From assembly GCA_018398585.1 (NCBI GenBank), contig JAGTTD010000014.1:17173387-17237386 (forward strand): DNA of 64,000 nucleotides. Reading direction: 5' to 3'. Of this stretch, positions 31,201-41,128 are shown piece after piece (within the stretch, counting starts at the first letter, position 1; every line of letters begins with the position of its first letter). Position numbers and translations under genes: made by a program. A model generated the notes under the pieces. The model saw only the letters and a list, made by a program, of their open reading frames with translations. It ran no database searches and had not been told where the DNA came from. The DNA comes from Simmondsia chinensis. Lineage: Eukaryota > Streptophyta > Magnoliopsida > Caryophyllales > Simmondsiaceae.

Positions 31201-34200
31201 CCTCAACCTTTTCTTCACAGGAACAAAAGTATCATAGATTGTCCTAAATTCTCAAAAAACAGCCTTAAGCCATGAATTTTTCGTCCTTTCTGGTAAGCCA
31301 TCAACGAAGATGGACACCATCTCACTAGCTATTGGCATTTCAAAATTGGTTTTGGATATGGAATTGGGGAGAGAGGACGTTGGGTTGGGATGGTGGTAGG
31401 AGAGGAGGCGCGGTGGTGGGGATTAACCGGAGTGGGGCGGTGGTGGGGATTAACCGGAGTGGGGAGGTGGTGGTTGTTGATGTTGGGTTGCGGTGGTGAT
31501 GGAGCCGTTGGTGGTGGTGGGAGACGGGTAGGTGGAGAGAGAGTGGCAGGCTGGAGACAGTAACGAAGTGAAAAGGAGAGAAGTGTTTAGGTAAAGGGAG
31601 GGCGGTGGTTTGCGGTAGCCTTGGCGGTGGTTGTGGTGGTCTGTGTTACTAGTGACAGTGGAGGGAGACGAAGTGGTCGGAGAAGATGAAGCAGAGGCCG
31701 CTATTGATGAAGGTCCCTCTGACGGATGGGAGTAATAGTTGTACGACATGAACCGGGGTGCAGGGCGATTCCATTGATGCAGCGCCGGAGCTGGGATGTT
31801 GGCTGACGCAGCCTCATTCGCCCGATCTGGGTGGCGCGTGGGTTAAAAATTTACCATTGGGTGCGTGTTTAATCAGAGAGAGAACGCAATGGCAATGATA
31901 CATTGCAAACATATTTACATATATTATTCAAGGTGTGCTTAAATTTGCCTAGATACCTCAATTACTAAAAAGAGCCCATCGACTATATTCGCTCTAGCCT
32001 CTAAAATTTCAAGACCGGCCTTGCATGCGATGTTTGGATGACCAAGGGCAACTTCCAGACTGGCTATCAATTATGAATAACTAGGATTCATGAAAGGAGA
32101 CAGAGTTTGAGCAAACCTTCACTTGTGGCAGCAGTTCCTCTGGAAGAGGGCCCTCGGAGTAACAAATGAACTCGAGAAAAACTTCAGCAGCACCAGGTTC
32201 GAGTCCAGGAAGAAGAATTTTCTGAACTAATTCCTCTGTTACCTGGGAGGTATCATGGTAACACTGAAACAAATCCTGTCAGACCAAACAATGCAAGTTC
32301 CTCCGCATTTAACTATCAGATCAATGCTGGAAGAAAGAAGGCAAGACACACGAAACTAACCCCACCCCACCCCACCCCACCCCACCCCACAAAAAAATGA
32401 CTTCATGGGTCAGGATACAATTGTTTGAACCTCATGGATACATGCTAGGGGTCGGCTAAGACCCACCCCCAAAAAAAATGACTTCATGGGTCAAGATACA
32501 ATTGCTTGAACCTCATGGATATATGCCAGGGCCGGCTGAGACCCTTAACAACCCAAGCAGTTGCTTGAGCTCTCAATTTGTTAAGAACACTTTTTAAAGA
32601 TTAATTATATTATAATGAGTTTGCTCTTCCTACATATTCATAATTGGAGGACAACAAATTATGTATGATGCACTATAAACTATGTATGTACATATATAAT
32701 ATAAATGACCAACATATTAGTTTATATTATAATATAAAGTAAATTATTCAAAATGTGCTTCAGTTGACCTAGACACCTCTGCTAAATCTTACTTTCAAAA
32801 TGTGCTTCAGTTGACCTAGAAACCTCCGCTAAATCTTACTTTGGGCCCCCTAAAATGTTGGGATTGATCCTACCGTATGTATTTATTAGGTTGGCACTGT
32901 AATAACCATAAGGAAAAGCAATGCCAATTACTTAGAAAGTCCAACAGACAAGAAATTCATAGACTCAATAACCAAAGAAAACACAATGCACAAAGCTCCC
33001 GCCAAAGTGGGGTATAGGGAGGGTCATGTGCGCAGGTTTATCACCAGTTGCATGAGGGGGCATTATGGAAGATTTGAACATGTGACATTCAAGTCACAAT
33101 GGACAAACCTTACCGGTTAAACAGACTTTCCTTCTCGTCTCAATAAGCAAACAAAGAGACAATATTCTAGGGAAATGGTATTACTAGGTACAAATTTGTT
33201 GCCAAAACACCTTTACACTCATTTCTGAAGGACATTACTTTGGCAATAACAAATTTATACCTAAAAATAACAACTTCCTATTCTAGACCATTATCGTATT
33301 CTTTTGCAAACAGCTACACTGGAAAAATTAACCGAAAGAAACAACAAGATTGAGATTGAGAGTACCTGGCAAAGAATGTTCTTGACAGATTGAGATGTGG
33401 CTACATTTCTGTAAAACAATTTACCTAGACCCGTATTCCTTCCACCAAACAGAGGACACAAAGTTAGGGGTACCGATGTCAATGTGGGTATCAAAAAAGG
33501 AATGCACTGCTGACTAAATTTATCACCTCAGCAAACTTTGGAATGATCTTATTATAGGCCTTCCAAATGGGGGCTGCTTCTTAATATGAAGCATACGAAG
33601 AGATATATTTAGAAGGATAATGCCCTTGCAGATCCGTGGCTCAATCACTGCTGCTTGAAGACCAACAAGACCTGTGCAGGTATCAAACATTGTAAGGGGT
33701 AAAAGAAGTACGCTTGTTTAGTATAAGACAGAGAAGTTCTTTCCACATCATTCAAGCATACTAATCAATAACTGAAATCTTTTGTTAGAATATAAAACCA
33801 ATCTTGAGCCTCTATCCATCAACTTAAGCTTTTGGGAAAGATAATTCTTTGACACGGTATAAGGGCTTTGATGACCAAAGGTCATTAGTTCGAATTACAA
33901 TAGCCCCCACTTTCGATATTAAAAATAATTAAGCACAAAGCATGAGGTGGGTTTGTGCATTATCTACGCTTTAAGCCCAAATGGGCATTTGCGTGAAAGG
34001 GCATGTTAGAATATAAAACCAATCCTAGGCCTTTACTGATCAGCTTAAGCTTTTGGGAAAAATGGCTCCTTGTCATCTTTCATCTGGAAACAATGTGCCG
34101 GAGCTCATGAAACTTGTTAGCAGCATTTGAAATCTTTCAATTGAAATCTAGCAAGGAGTGAAAAGACGCAATTTGGCGGCCACCTCCAATCGAATTGCAA

Positions 34201-36640
34201 GTAAAGAATGCCTCATCCTTGATCACATCCAAACAGAAGTCATTCAGTTGTGTTGCCCATGTCTCAAATGTATAAAAAGAAGTATTGCCAAAATCACGAG
34301 GGCTGGGTTTGTCAGAGTAGCCATAACCAATGAGATCAATAGAGAATACCCTGTGTGACTTCCCAAGAACTTGAATATTTTTCCTCCAATGGTCACTGTT
34401 AGGAAGTATAAACAATCAAACAGGTTAACCCCATATGACTTGATAAGGAGCTTATGCAATTCAGTCTTATCAAGCTCTCGGGACAGAACATAATTCATGC
34501 AAAACTTGCAGTTCGAGTAAATCTGGCAACTGATATATGATACCAATGAAAATCATGTAGAAGAATGCACATGATAAATGCATACATATAGTACACCAAA
34601 CCCTACAAAAAGAATAAAAGAATTGCTGTTTCGGACTCTGTTATTTTGTCATGTATGAAAAAAAAATAGATGATGAATTTCAAAAATGGGGTGGGTGGAT
34701 TTGATATAACTCAAAATTATAAACTGCTTCACCAATCAAGCTAAAAATCACATGATAGCAGTTAAATCAGATGCACTTGATATGAATTGGGAAAGATGGT
34801 AATATGCACGGACATAAATGAAAACAGATGATACAACCCATAATGTGCACAACATTCACATTATCGGAAATTCAAAGAACGGTATACCAAGATATATATT
34901 TTGGGATTAGCCCAACTATCGTCAATTGATTATAGGATTGAAGCTCCTTTGGTATGCATAGATGAAAACACAAAAGTTCAAGAACACAAAAAAGAACAAT
35001 GTCGCGTAGTTTAACACTGAGCTATGTGCAGACACCGAGTAAGAACAATATGTTGCCCGACTCAAAACATGCAATTATAAGACCAAGTGCTATATGAGGA
35101 ACCAAACTCCTCCTCATTATGCATCTCGCCCTTTAATACTGAGCTCCTTCTACCAAGCTAGTTATATCGAGTTGCCATAAGGCATCCGAGTACCCTTACA
35201 TCACATGCTAAACATGTTACATTAGCCCTATAAATACCCCACCTATTCATCTCCTGAGTGCTGCTCCCTTCTTGAGTTTGAGTTCAACTCTCCTTTTCCA
35301 AAAATACCCATCATGCATCACAGAGGACAGATGCATTGTCGTGAAGCGCTATTTACAGAGACTTCTGAACTGAGGAAAAAGGAAATAAAGCGAACCTGTT
35401 GGCTCCAAAACCGTGAATCAAGACTAGGGCAGGTCCACTGTCTCCACAGCACTGGTATCGGATAGAATAGCCCCTCCAGTTCCACTTGCTGAAAAGCAAT
35501 GATACATGATGAAATCAATGAAGGTGGAACCAGATGTACAAGTTCATTCATTCCTTCTTGTCGTGTGCACAACAATATTTAGTTAGTCCTGTAATCCTAG
35601 TATGTGATGTAAACGAACCGATCATTTGATAAACTAATCGTGTTCGAAATTGATTACAACTCGTTCGTGTTTTTTATTGGGGCTCGATAACTTACTGAGT
35701 CGAGTTCGAAGAAGAGAATCCTTAGCTCGGCTCGACTCGGCTCATTTATACCCCCAATCTTAATGGCATAGAGTACAAAATTATTTATAACACTTCACTC
35801 GTCAGTTTAAATTTTTGAAATAATTAATTGTTATTAGAAAAATGAAAGTAAAAATTCAACTAGAAAAATGACATAAGACACAAGATTTACGCTGTTAAGC
35901 AAATGTGACTATGTCTACAAGTTGCATAGATTTTTCAATATTTGCAAAGAATACAAGAGATTCTTCTTTTTCTCACATAGCACATAGCAAACCCAAGTAC
36001 ATAAATAAAAGAAGGAAAAAAAAAAAAAAAAAAAAAAAAAAAAACACGGTCATCTAGGCCCAAATCCTCCACTCTATAGACACACCTATTATAGAATAAC
36101 CAAGTCTCCACACAAAAAGCCTAGCAGTCAACGAATTTGAGCTCCAACAACTCTAATCTCAATATTAATCTTATTTCATCACAGAGTATGAGTTGTATGC
36201 TGGTATAATTGTTTTACGAGTATTATTACCAAAATTTCTAACACATACACCATCCATACTTCGTATCAAAGGTAGACAACCCTTCACCCATACACTCAAG
36301 TTTTGAACCAACGGCCAAAAAGAAAAATCACTTGCATGATTAAATGAATAGATATGAAATCAAGAAGAGTGACCAACCATGTTTGAAGATGAGGGTCGGT
36401 GGTTTTCACATCAGCAGAGATCCCCGCAATGCTATTCGGATCTTCATCAGTGGAGTACGATTTAACCAGGAATCCCTTCCCTTTCAATTTGCCGCGGGGA
36501 GGCTTCGGAATTGACCAGGAATTAGGCAGATAGAGCAATTGGGGGGGAGTGAATCTGCTGCTCCTTGACCTTCCATAGGAATTCCGAACACCAAAGCCTA
36601 ATTTACACAACGCAGATGTAGAGGAACTCGTGCTCGTCAT
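28229..36640 (-). CDS. Plastid-targeted alpha/beta hydrolase, pheophytinase/CLD1-like (8 exons)
   Basis: Exons (minus strand): 36640-36378, 35488-35396, 34395-34184, 33671-33527, 33438-33366, 32263-32117, 28902-28777, 28294-28229. All introns are GT-AG and the joined frame is open for 374 codons plus TAA. Residues 1-60 are Ser/Arg/Lys-rich and poor in acidic residues, like a chloroplast transit peptide. Hydrolase marks: oxyanion-hole LIHGFGANSDHW (about 109-120), nucleophile Ser in CNSIGGLVG (about 186-194), acid in AWGDKDPWEP, and His in NVGHCPQ. All three catalytic residues are present. From memory it is closest to Arabidopsis At5g19850, related to chlorophyll-ester hydrolases PPH and CLD1. 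The substrate is not established; chlorophyll or phytyl-ester hydrolysis is an inference. This is the only intact host gene here. Confidence 0.87.
29480..31300 (-). pseudogene. LINE ORF1 (RRM plus DUF4283-like) remnant
   Basis: The reading starts MVSIFVDGLPERTKNSWLKA near 31300. RNP2-like SIFVDGLP and RNP1-like DFVRFHDS identify an RRM, followed by MNGRWVVGVKLRVQWANP. An in-frame TGA interrupts it at the VF*EF position, probably from CGA. The clean frame 30957-30193 continues with a DUF4283-like part (ILDSLNRRVWIEIYGLP), and the frame at 30175-29699 gives the acidic, then Lys/Arg-rich C-terminal region. The final piece, ending near 29480, has EMGKRLGLNF. An RRM in ORF1 is known from the plant BNR type of L1 elements. 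Frameshifts make it non-functional. Confidence 0.6.
31411..31464. repeat. 27-base tandem repeat in the LINE leader
   Basis: CGGTGGTGGGGATTAACC plus GGAGTGGGG is present twice in direct succession, in GGT-rich DNA. It underlies a low-complexity Pro/His/Ser-rich frame on the minus strand that I do not count as a protein. Confidence 0.6.
32355..32880. repeat. MITE and tandem duplications in intron 5
   Basis: A (CCCCA)n microsatellite occupies about 32360-32390. Next, a roughly 76-base unit starting AAAAAAATGACTTCATGGGTCA occurs twice (about 32392-32467 and 32471-32546). Finally, about 51 bases with TCAAAATGTGCTTCAGTTGACC are duplicated at 32748-32850. The outer parts match the MITE family at 28926-32035 (GGGCCGGCTGAGACCC at the left, GGGATTGATCC at the right). 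Confidence 0.55.
33783..34075 (+). mobile_element. TRIM element in intron 3
   Basis: Two 72-base LTRs (33783-33854 and 34004-34075) start TGTTAGAATATAAAACCAATC and end GACA and GTCA. Perfect 5-bp target duplications TCTTT lie at 33778-33782 and 34076-34080. The sequence after LTR 1, CGGTATAAGGGC, is a decayed form of the TGGTATCAGAGC primer site; AAAGGGCA precedes LTR 2 as a purine tract. Total length is 293 bases and there is no coding capacity, fitting a terminal-repeat retrotransposon in miniature. Confidence 0.85.
34396..35395 (-). other. Intron 2 of the hydrolase gene
   Basis: 1.0 kb with no clear transposon. A poly-A run lies at about 34660-34668. Both splice sites are intact. Confidence 0.5.
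35595..35760. repeat. Possible hAT-like MITE in intron 1
   Basis: The GAGTCGAGTTCGAAG and CTCGGCTCGACTCGGCTCATTTATACC words resemble a widespread plant MITE family with GAGCCGAGC motifs. The edges and a target duplication could not be fixed. Confidence 0.35.
35761..36377. other. Rest of intron 1
   Basis: AT-rich intron sequence with a poly-A run of roughly 30 bases (about 36013-36043). Nothing else recognised. Confidence 0.45.
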
Positions 36641-36850
36641 CTCCAGCGCAGAGAGAGAGAGAGAGAGGATACTAATTCATGAGCAGCAATGAAACAGTTA
36701 AATGGTTGATTTGGATTAGATGTTTTAGGCCAACAAAGTCCATCTCATGGTGTTGGTTGAACTACAGAAACAAATATCGAAGAGCGTGTGGCCTGTGGGA
36801 CTGTGGAGTCATTCGCAGCTCCTTTGGCTAAGTTTATAACATTAAGGAAA
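36641..36850 (-). promoter_or_regulatory. 5' leader and proximal promoter of the hydrolase gene
   Basis: On the minus strand a (CT)n run (36651-36667 region) ends about ten bases before the start codon, whose context is CTGGAGATGACG. Pyrimidine patches of this kind are common near plant transcription starts. A weak TATA-like GTTATAAAC lies at about 36834-36842, perhaps too far upstream; the gene may be TATA-less. Confidence 0.45.
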
Positions 36851-36859
36851 TTATCATTT

Positions 36860-36921
<62 letters not shown>

Positions 36922-37949
36922 TTTAAGTATTTATTATTTAAATATTTTAATACATAAAATGTTATACTTTGAACTTTAAATATTTTATTATGTAGTTATT
37001 CTATGTTAAAATTTAATAAATTTTTAAAAAAGTCTTACTAATTTTATACAAAAATATTAATATTGTATATAATTACAATAATATATAAAAGTCATATCAA
37101 TATTTTCATCAAAAATTTAAATAAAACTTCATCAATATTAATTTAAACTACCTAAATTTTGCCGAAATTATATGTCATATTAGCATATCTCGGCAAAAAA
37201 TAACAAATCCTAATGAATATATCAATATATTATCGAAATTATGTTTAATTTTAGCATTTTATAACAAAAATTTATCAAATTTTGACAAAAAAAAAACCTC
37301 ATTACATAGTTTTAAAATTTCAAAATAGCTAAATGATAAAATATTTAAACCTTGAGGTATTCCATTTTATATATTAAAATGTCAGGTACCTACATAATAA
37401 ATGATCAAACATCGGGATAACTAAATGATACTTTCCCTAACATTTAAAGGGTGTTGGCATTATCACCATGAAAAATGTTGTTGTTGGTGTAACTTATAAT
37501 AAATAATAATTACAAGTTTTTATAGAGTTATTCTGATATTAATTTCTTTTGTAAATAAGTTTACTCAATTCATAAACTCTATATAAATTACTATTTACTT
37601 ATTAACATCATATTTTATTTTATAATAAAATTAATTTCTCATTTTAAAAATTTTTGACTGGTATGTAATTTGGTAGTGACTATATTTTCAGTAAAAAGAC
37701 AAAATTTAAAGAGCTATATGGAATAAATTTACAAATATTAATTTAACGAAAAAATTCTCCTTTTTTAGCCGTTTAAAGTTCGGGAGTTATAGTAGTTGAT
37801 ATAGTTATAAAACTACATATCTAAGCATAAAAGTCATGAGTTTAAAACTCAAGAACTCCATTGGTTATATATCTATATTATTTTATTATTTTATATTATT
37901 ATTTAGGAGTCCATAACCTTCTTAGGATATATTTGGTTTATCTTATTTC
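36851..37949. other. AT-rich intergenic DNA with an (AT)n microsatellite
   Basis: (AT)n occupies about 36866-36917. The stretch 36918-37435 has repeat-B-like words (AAACCTTGAGGTA, CAGGTACCTA, AAATGATAAA). No gene found. Confidence 0.45.
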
Positions 37950-38928
37950 TGTTGGTGAAATAGGTGAATGAGCGACTTACATATAAATCTTTTATTATAA
38001 TATAACTGATTTCAAGATTATAAGAACAATGAAAGAAACGACTTTAACAGAATGTTCAGAAAGGGAAGAATTAACCGAAGAAATTGCCGTGCCATGGAGA
38101 ATCCACTACTCTAAGTCATTTATGTCCCCATAGAGGTACAATGGGATGAACGGCACTTCAACCCCCAAGGTTAACATGGCACCCACCTCGGCAGTGTACT
38201 CCGGGGAGATGGGTTAGAGTATGCTTTAGCTTGCTCAATAACGAAGGAGATGAGAAAACGAAAATATGGAGAAAGAAAGCCATGAAGAAGGAAGAATAAT
38301 TTCTGTGAAAATTGTATTTCGGCGCTAACTCCATACTTTGCAAAACCCTAAGGATATATATATATATAGAGAAAATACTTACAAGTTAAGTAAAAGATCA
38401 TGGCTCAGAATCCACCTCAAATAAGAAAAATGGCGGATAAAGAAGCCTAAAAATTCGGTAAGTTATGGAAAAAAATTAGTTAAGGAATAAGAGGGAAAAG
38501 ACATGGTCAAAACGCGTACTCAACCTCGAGCTTGTAGCCTCGATCCTCGAGATAGGTCATATAGCAGCACCTCGAGGTCCACTTGGGATGGACAACATAA
38601 GCTCGAGCTAAAGGCCTCGAGTACTACCCAAGATAACGACTCAACTCGATTTGGTTTACGACAACTTAGACAAATATAAAGGTTGTAAAAATAAATGTCT
38701 GCATTAAAAAAGTCCACACCACACCACACCGCGACTGCCAGCTCGGTGAGGCGGGCACGCACACGCATGTGTAGTTCACAAAACCCAATATAGGCCCCCA
38801 CAATACTTTACCGAGTATAATAACAAGGGGATATATAAAATAGACTCTCCTCCTCTAAATTTTCTATATGGGATAGAGAGTTTTTCACAAGACTTTGAAA
38901 TTGAAGCAACTACTCCCACATTCCAACA
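37950..38928. mobile_element. Solo LTR (979 bp)
   Basis: It starts TGTTGG and ends CCAACA, and is flanked by perfect 5-bp target duplications ATTTC (37945-37949 and 38929-38933). No internal region is attached, so it is what remains after recombination between the two LTRs of an element. A TATA-like run on the minus strand near 38350-38365, followed by leader-like sequence, suggests a minus orientation. The family is not identified; the short frames inside look fortuitous. Confidence 0.8.
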
Positions 38929-38933
38929 ATTTC

Positions 38934-39220
38934 AGCCTATCTATTTCAATAAGATCTGTCAATTTAAGAACTATATCTTTTAACAGTTGAGTGTTTGGTT
39001 TTACAATGCAGAAATATCATTTTACATAATAAAAAGTTTGGATACAAGTTTAAAAAAGAAAGTTATCTATTATAATAACAAAAATAACTTAGTAATATAA
39101 ATCAATCAATAATAGTATGTAGGAAAAAATTATAATAATAGTTGGTAATGATAGTGAAAAGTGGTGAGCATAGAGACCCATGGGCATAAAACGGGTGGTG
39201 GTAGGTGGGGATGGTGATGA
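38934..39220. other. Spacer between two solo LTRs
   Basis: AT-rich; no gene. GGTGGTGGTAGGTGGGG lies at about 39191-39210. Confidence 0.4.
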
Positions 39221-39327
39221 TGTTGGGAATACATTTCAAAAATATTTTCCTAAATGGGCACAGTGGAATATCAATTTAAAGTTCTTAATTTTAAATCTAA
39301 AGCTCCAATCTAATTAAACTATTTAAT

Positions 39328-39368
<41 letters not shown>

Positions 39369-41128
39369 TACTCTAATATGTTCATAATATAACAAACAAA
39401 AATATCGAATAAAACTAGTATAAAAATATTATGTAGAATAAATGAAATAAAAGAAAATAAATTAAATATCATATACTTAATTTAGACATACCTGAAGCGT
39501 GAATCCTAACTTGGACTTGAAGATTTGAAATTAGAAGAATAATTCTCGACATCTCAAAATCTTTTTCGTAATGACCTCTTCTAGCACCAAAAGGATGGGA
39601 TCCCAAAAATATTTACCTTACAATTTTCTTTAATCTTTTAAAAAAATAATTTTTAGAAAAATTATGTTAAATAATAATTTAAAAAATCCCTAAAAAATTT
39701 TAAGATTTTTCGTCTTCGAAAAAAGCTAAGTTACAAAGCCTTTTATCGTAAATTACGCAATTATATAAAGGGAAAATCAGAGGTTGACGTCATACTAACG
39801 TCAGCACATAAAACGAGTTATTAACGCGTATACAAATTGTCGCTTACGTCACATGACGTCAATGACCCCCGTGCATCCTTTTTTAAATTTTGAAACTAGC
39901 GCCACATACCATGCAGGCATTGGCCGAAATGATTTGACACGGATCAGCAACTGATCTTCCAACAGTTTAATTTCTTTTTATTTAAAAGTCGATATTTATT
40001 GTATTATTATATGCATCTCATGAATATTTATTTAGTATAAAAATTTAGTTATCTTATAAATAAATAATTCATCCAATAAATTTTTTAAAATATTTTGAAA
40101 CAATGCTTAAGCTAAGGCTTGCAAAAGGACCTCAGAGACAATCTAACTATAGTTCTAAATGGTCAAATCTGATTATCATATAATGATAACAATTGATTAT
40201 CATTTGATAAAATTTAATTCTACTAATTAAGTTTTACTGCACTCTAGAATTAAATAATATATTTACTCAAAAAATTTTCAAATAACTTTTATTATAATAC
40301 TTAACCACTCTATTAGATATCCGTGAGTAAAATTAATTTTAACTACTATCATTACTTTTCTCACATCTCTCACCACAGTTCTCGACTCGCCCTTCTCGAA
40401 AAATTCAATAATACAAAAATAATTTTCATATTAATTCTAAATGTCAAACATATGGAATACCTAGGACAAAGATTCTAGAATCTGTTCATATGCTTGCGAA
40501 TCAACTAAGAGGACATTTTTATCTCATTAGAGACTATAGATTCCACATCAAACAACTGTTCTTGCCACACTTCATGCCGTTATCTAACACACGTAAAATT
40601 CAAGTCAACGCACTTTGACTAATCATTTTAGCACATCAAAGGGTCGAGCAATCTATACATGAGTTCAGGCTGTTTCCTAGATTTAGAGTTATCGTCTTAC
40701 AGAATTAATTATTTCTGATGGTAGTTAAGAAACAAATAATTTAAGTAGTCTTGCTCATTGTTCCAATTTTATTAAAAACACCAACATAATACTCTTGGAT
40801 CCCTATCTACATAACCAAGATAAGTCATCAAAAGTATTATATTATAGTCTTATCAGACAAGTTGTCCAAAATTATCGCCGACTACGAATATACTTTGACA
40901 ACATATCACTAGTTTGATCTAAGTCTGTCTGTGGTTCAATCTCATTGACCATTTAAATCAAGCCTAATATGTCATATTGGACTACGTCCATCTCATGTAA
41001 CATTTTAGAAAATAATATATAGCATGCATGTTTGGCTCATAAAACGTAATTAGATAATAAATAAATAAAATAATTTTATTTATTTAATATTTAAAACTAA
41101 CTAATTGAATTTCAAGACTCAAATTACA
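39221..41128 (-). mobile_element. Solo LTR of the long-LTR family (minus strand)
   Basis: On the plus strand it starts TGTTGGGAATAC and ends AAATTACA. Read on the minus strand it aligns with the LTRs at 43933-45819 and 49786-51102: GAGATGGACGTAG, GGTTATGTAGATAGGGATCC, TTTGACATTTAGAATTAAT, GAGTGCAGTAAAACTTA, GTTATCATTATATGATAATCAGATTTGACC. The length of 1908 bases fits the family. Its flanks GATGA and ATAGA do not match as a target duplication. An (AT)n tract lies at about 39333-39366. Confidence 0.7.
39771..39861 (-). promoter_or_regulatory. LTR promoter with four ACGTCA motifs
   Basis: TGACGTCA at 39785-39792 and 39854-39861, TAACGTCA at 39796-39803 and TTACGTCA at 39844-39851 lie just upstream, on the minus strand, of a TATA-like CTTTATATAA (39771-39780). 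TGACGTCA is the C-box/as-1-type core bound by plant bZIP factors, so this LTR may respond to stress or hormone signals. Confidence 0.5.

Larger units (their letters stand above)
29160..31840 (-). mobile_element. ORF1-only L1-type LINE with an RRM domain
   Basis: On the minus strand (same direction as the gene) there is a GC-rich leader (31840-31320) with a 27-base tandem repeat, then ORF1 (about 31300-29480), then some 320 bases and a short A-run at about 29164-29170. Endonuclease and reverse transcriptase (ORF2) are entirely missing although the 5' part is kept, the opposite of normal LINE truncation. No clean target duplication was found. Exact ends are uncertain. Confidence 0.6.
28926..32035. 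mobile_element. MITE split by the LINE in intron 6
   Basis: The left half (AGGGCCAGTTAAGAACCC ... TTGCTTGCAGCTCCCAATTTGTTAAG) resembles 32527-32640. The right half (GGTGTGCTTAAATTTGCCTAGA ... ATTTCAAGACCGGCCTTG) resembles 32745-32880. The outer ends AGGGCC and GGCCTT are inverted. The intervening LINE is therefore the younger insertion. Confidence 0.45.
28903..32116 (-). other. Intron 6 of the hydrolase gene, enlarged by transposons
   Basis: This 3.2-kb intron is three times longer than any other in the gene. It holds a MITE whose two halves (28926-29045 and 31920-32035) flank an ORF1-bearing LINE, and a tRNA-like T-arm at about 29110-29170 (GGTTCGATTCC). The GT donor at 32116 and AG acceptor at 28903 are intact. 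Confidence 0.7.

Noticed and set aside
31450..31749. Minus-strand Ser/Pro/Thr-rich ORF as a host protein
   Set aside because: It lies in the GGT-rich tandem-repeat leader of a LINE and has no domain.
32360..32390. CRISPR-like or regulatory repeat array
   Set aside because: It is a simple (CCCCA)n microsatellite within a plant intron; there are no spacers.
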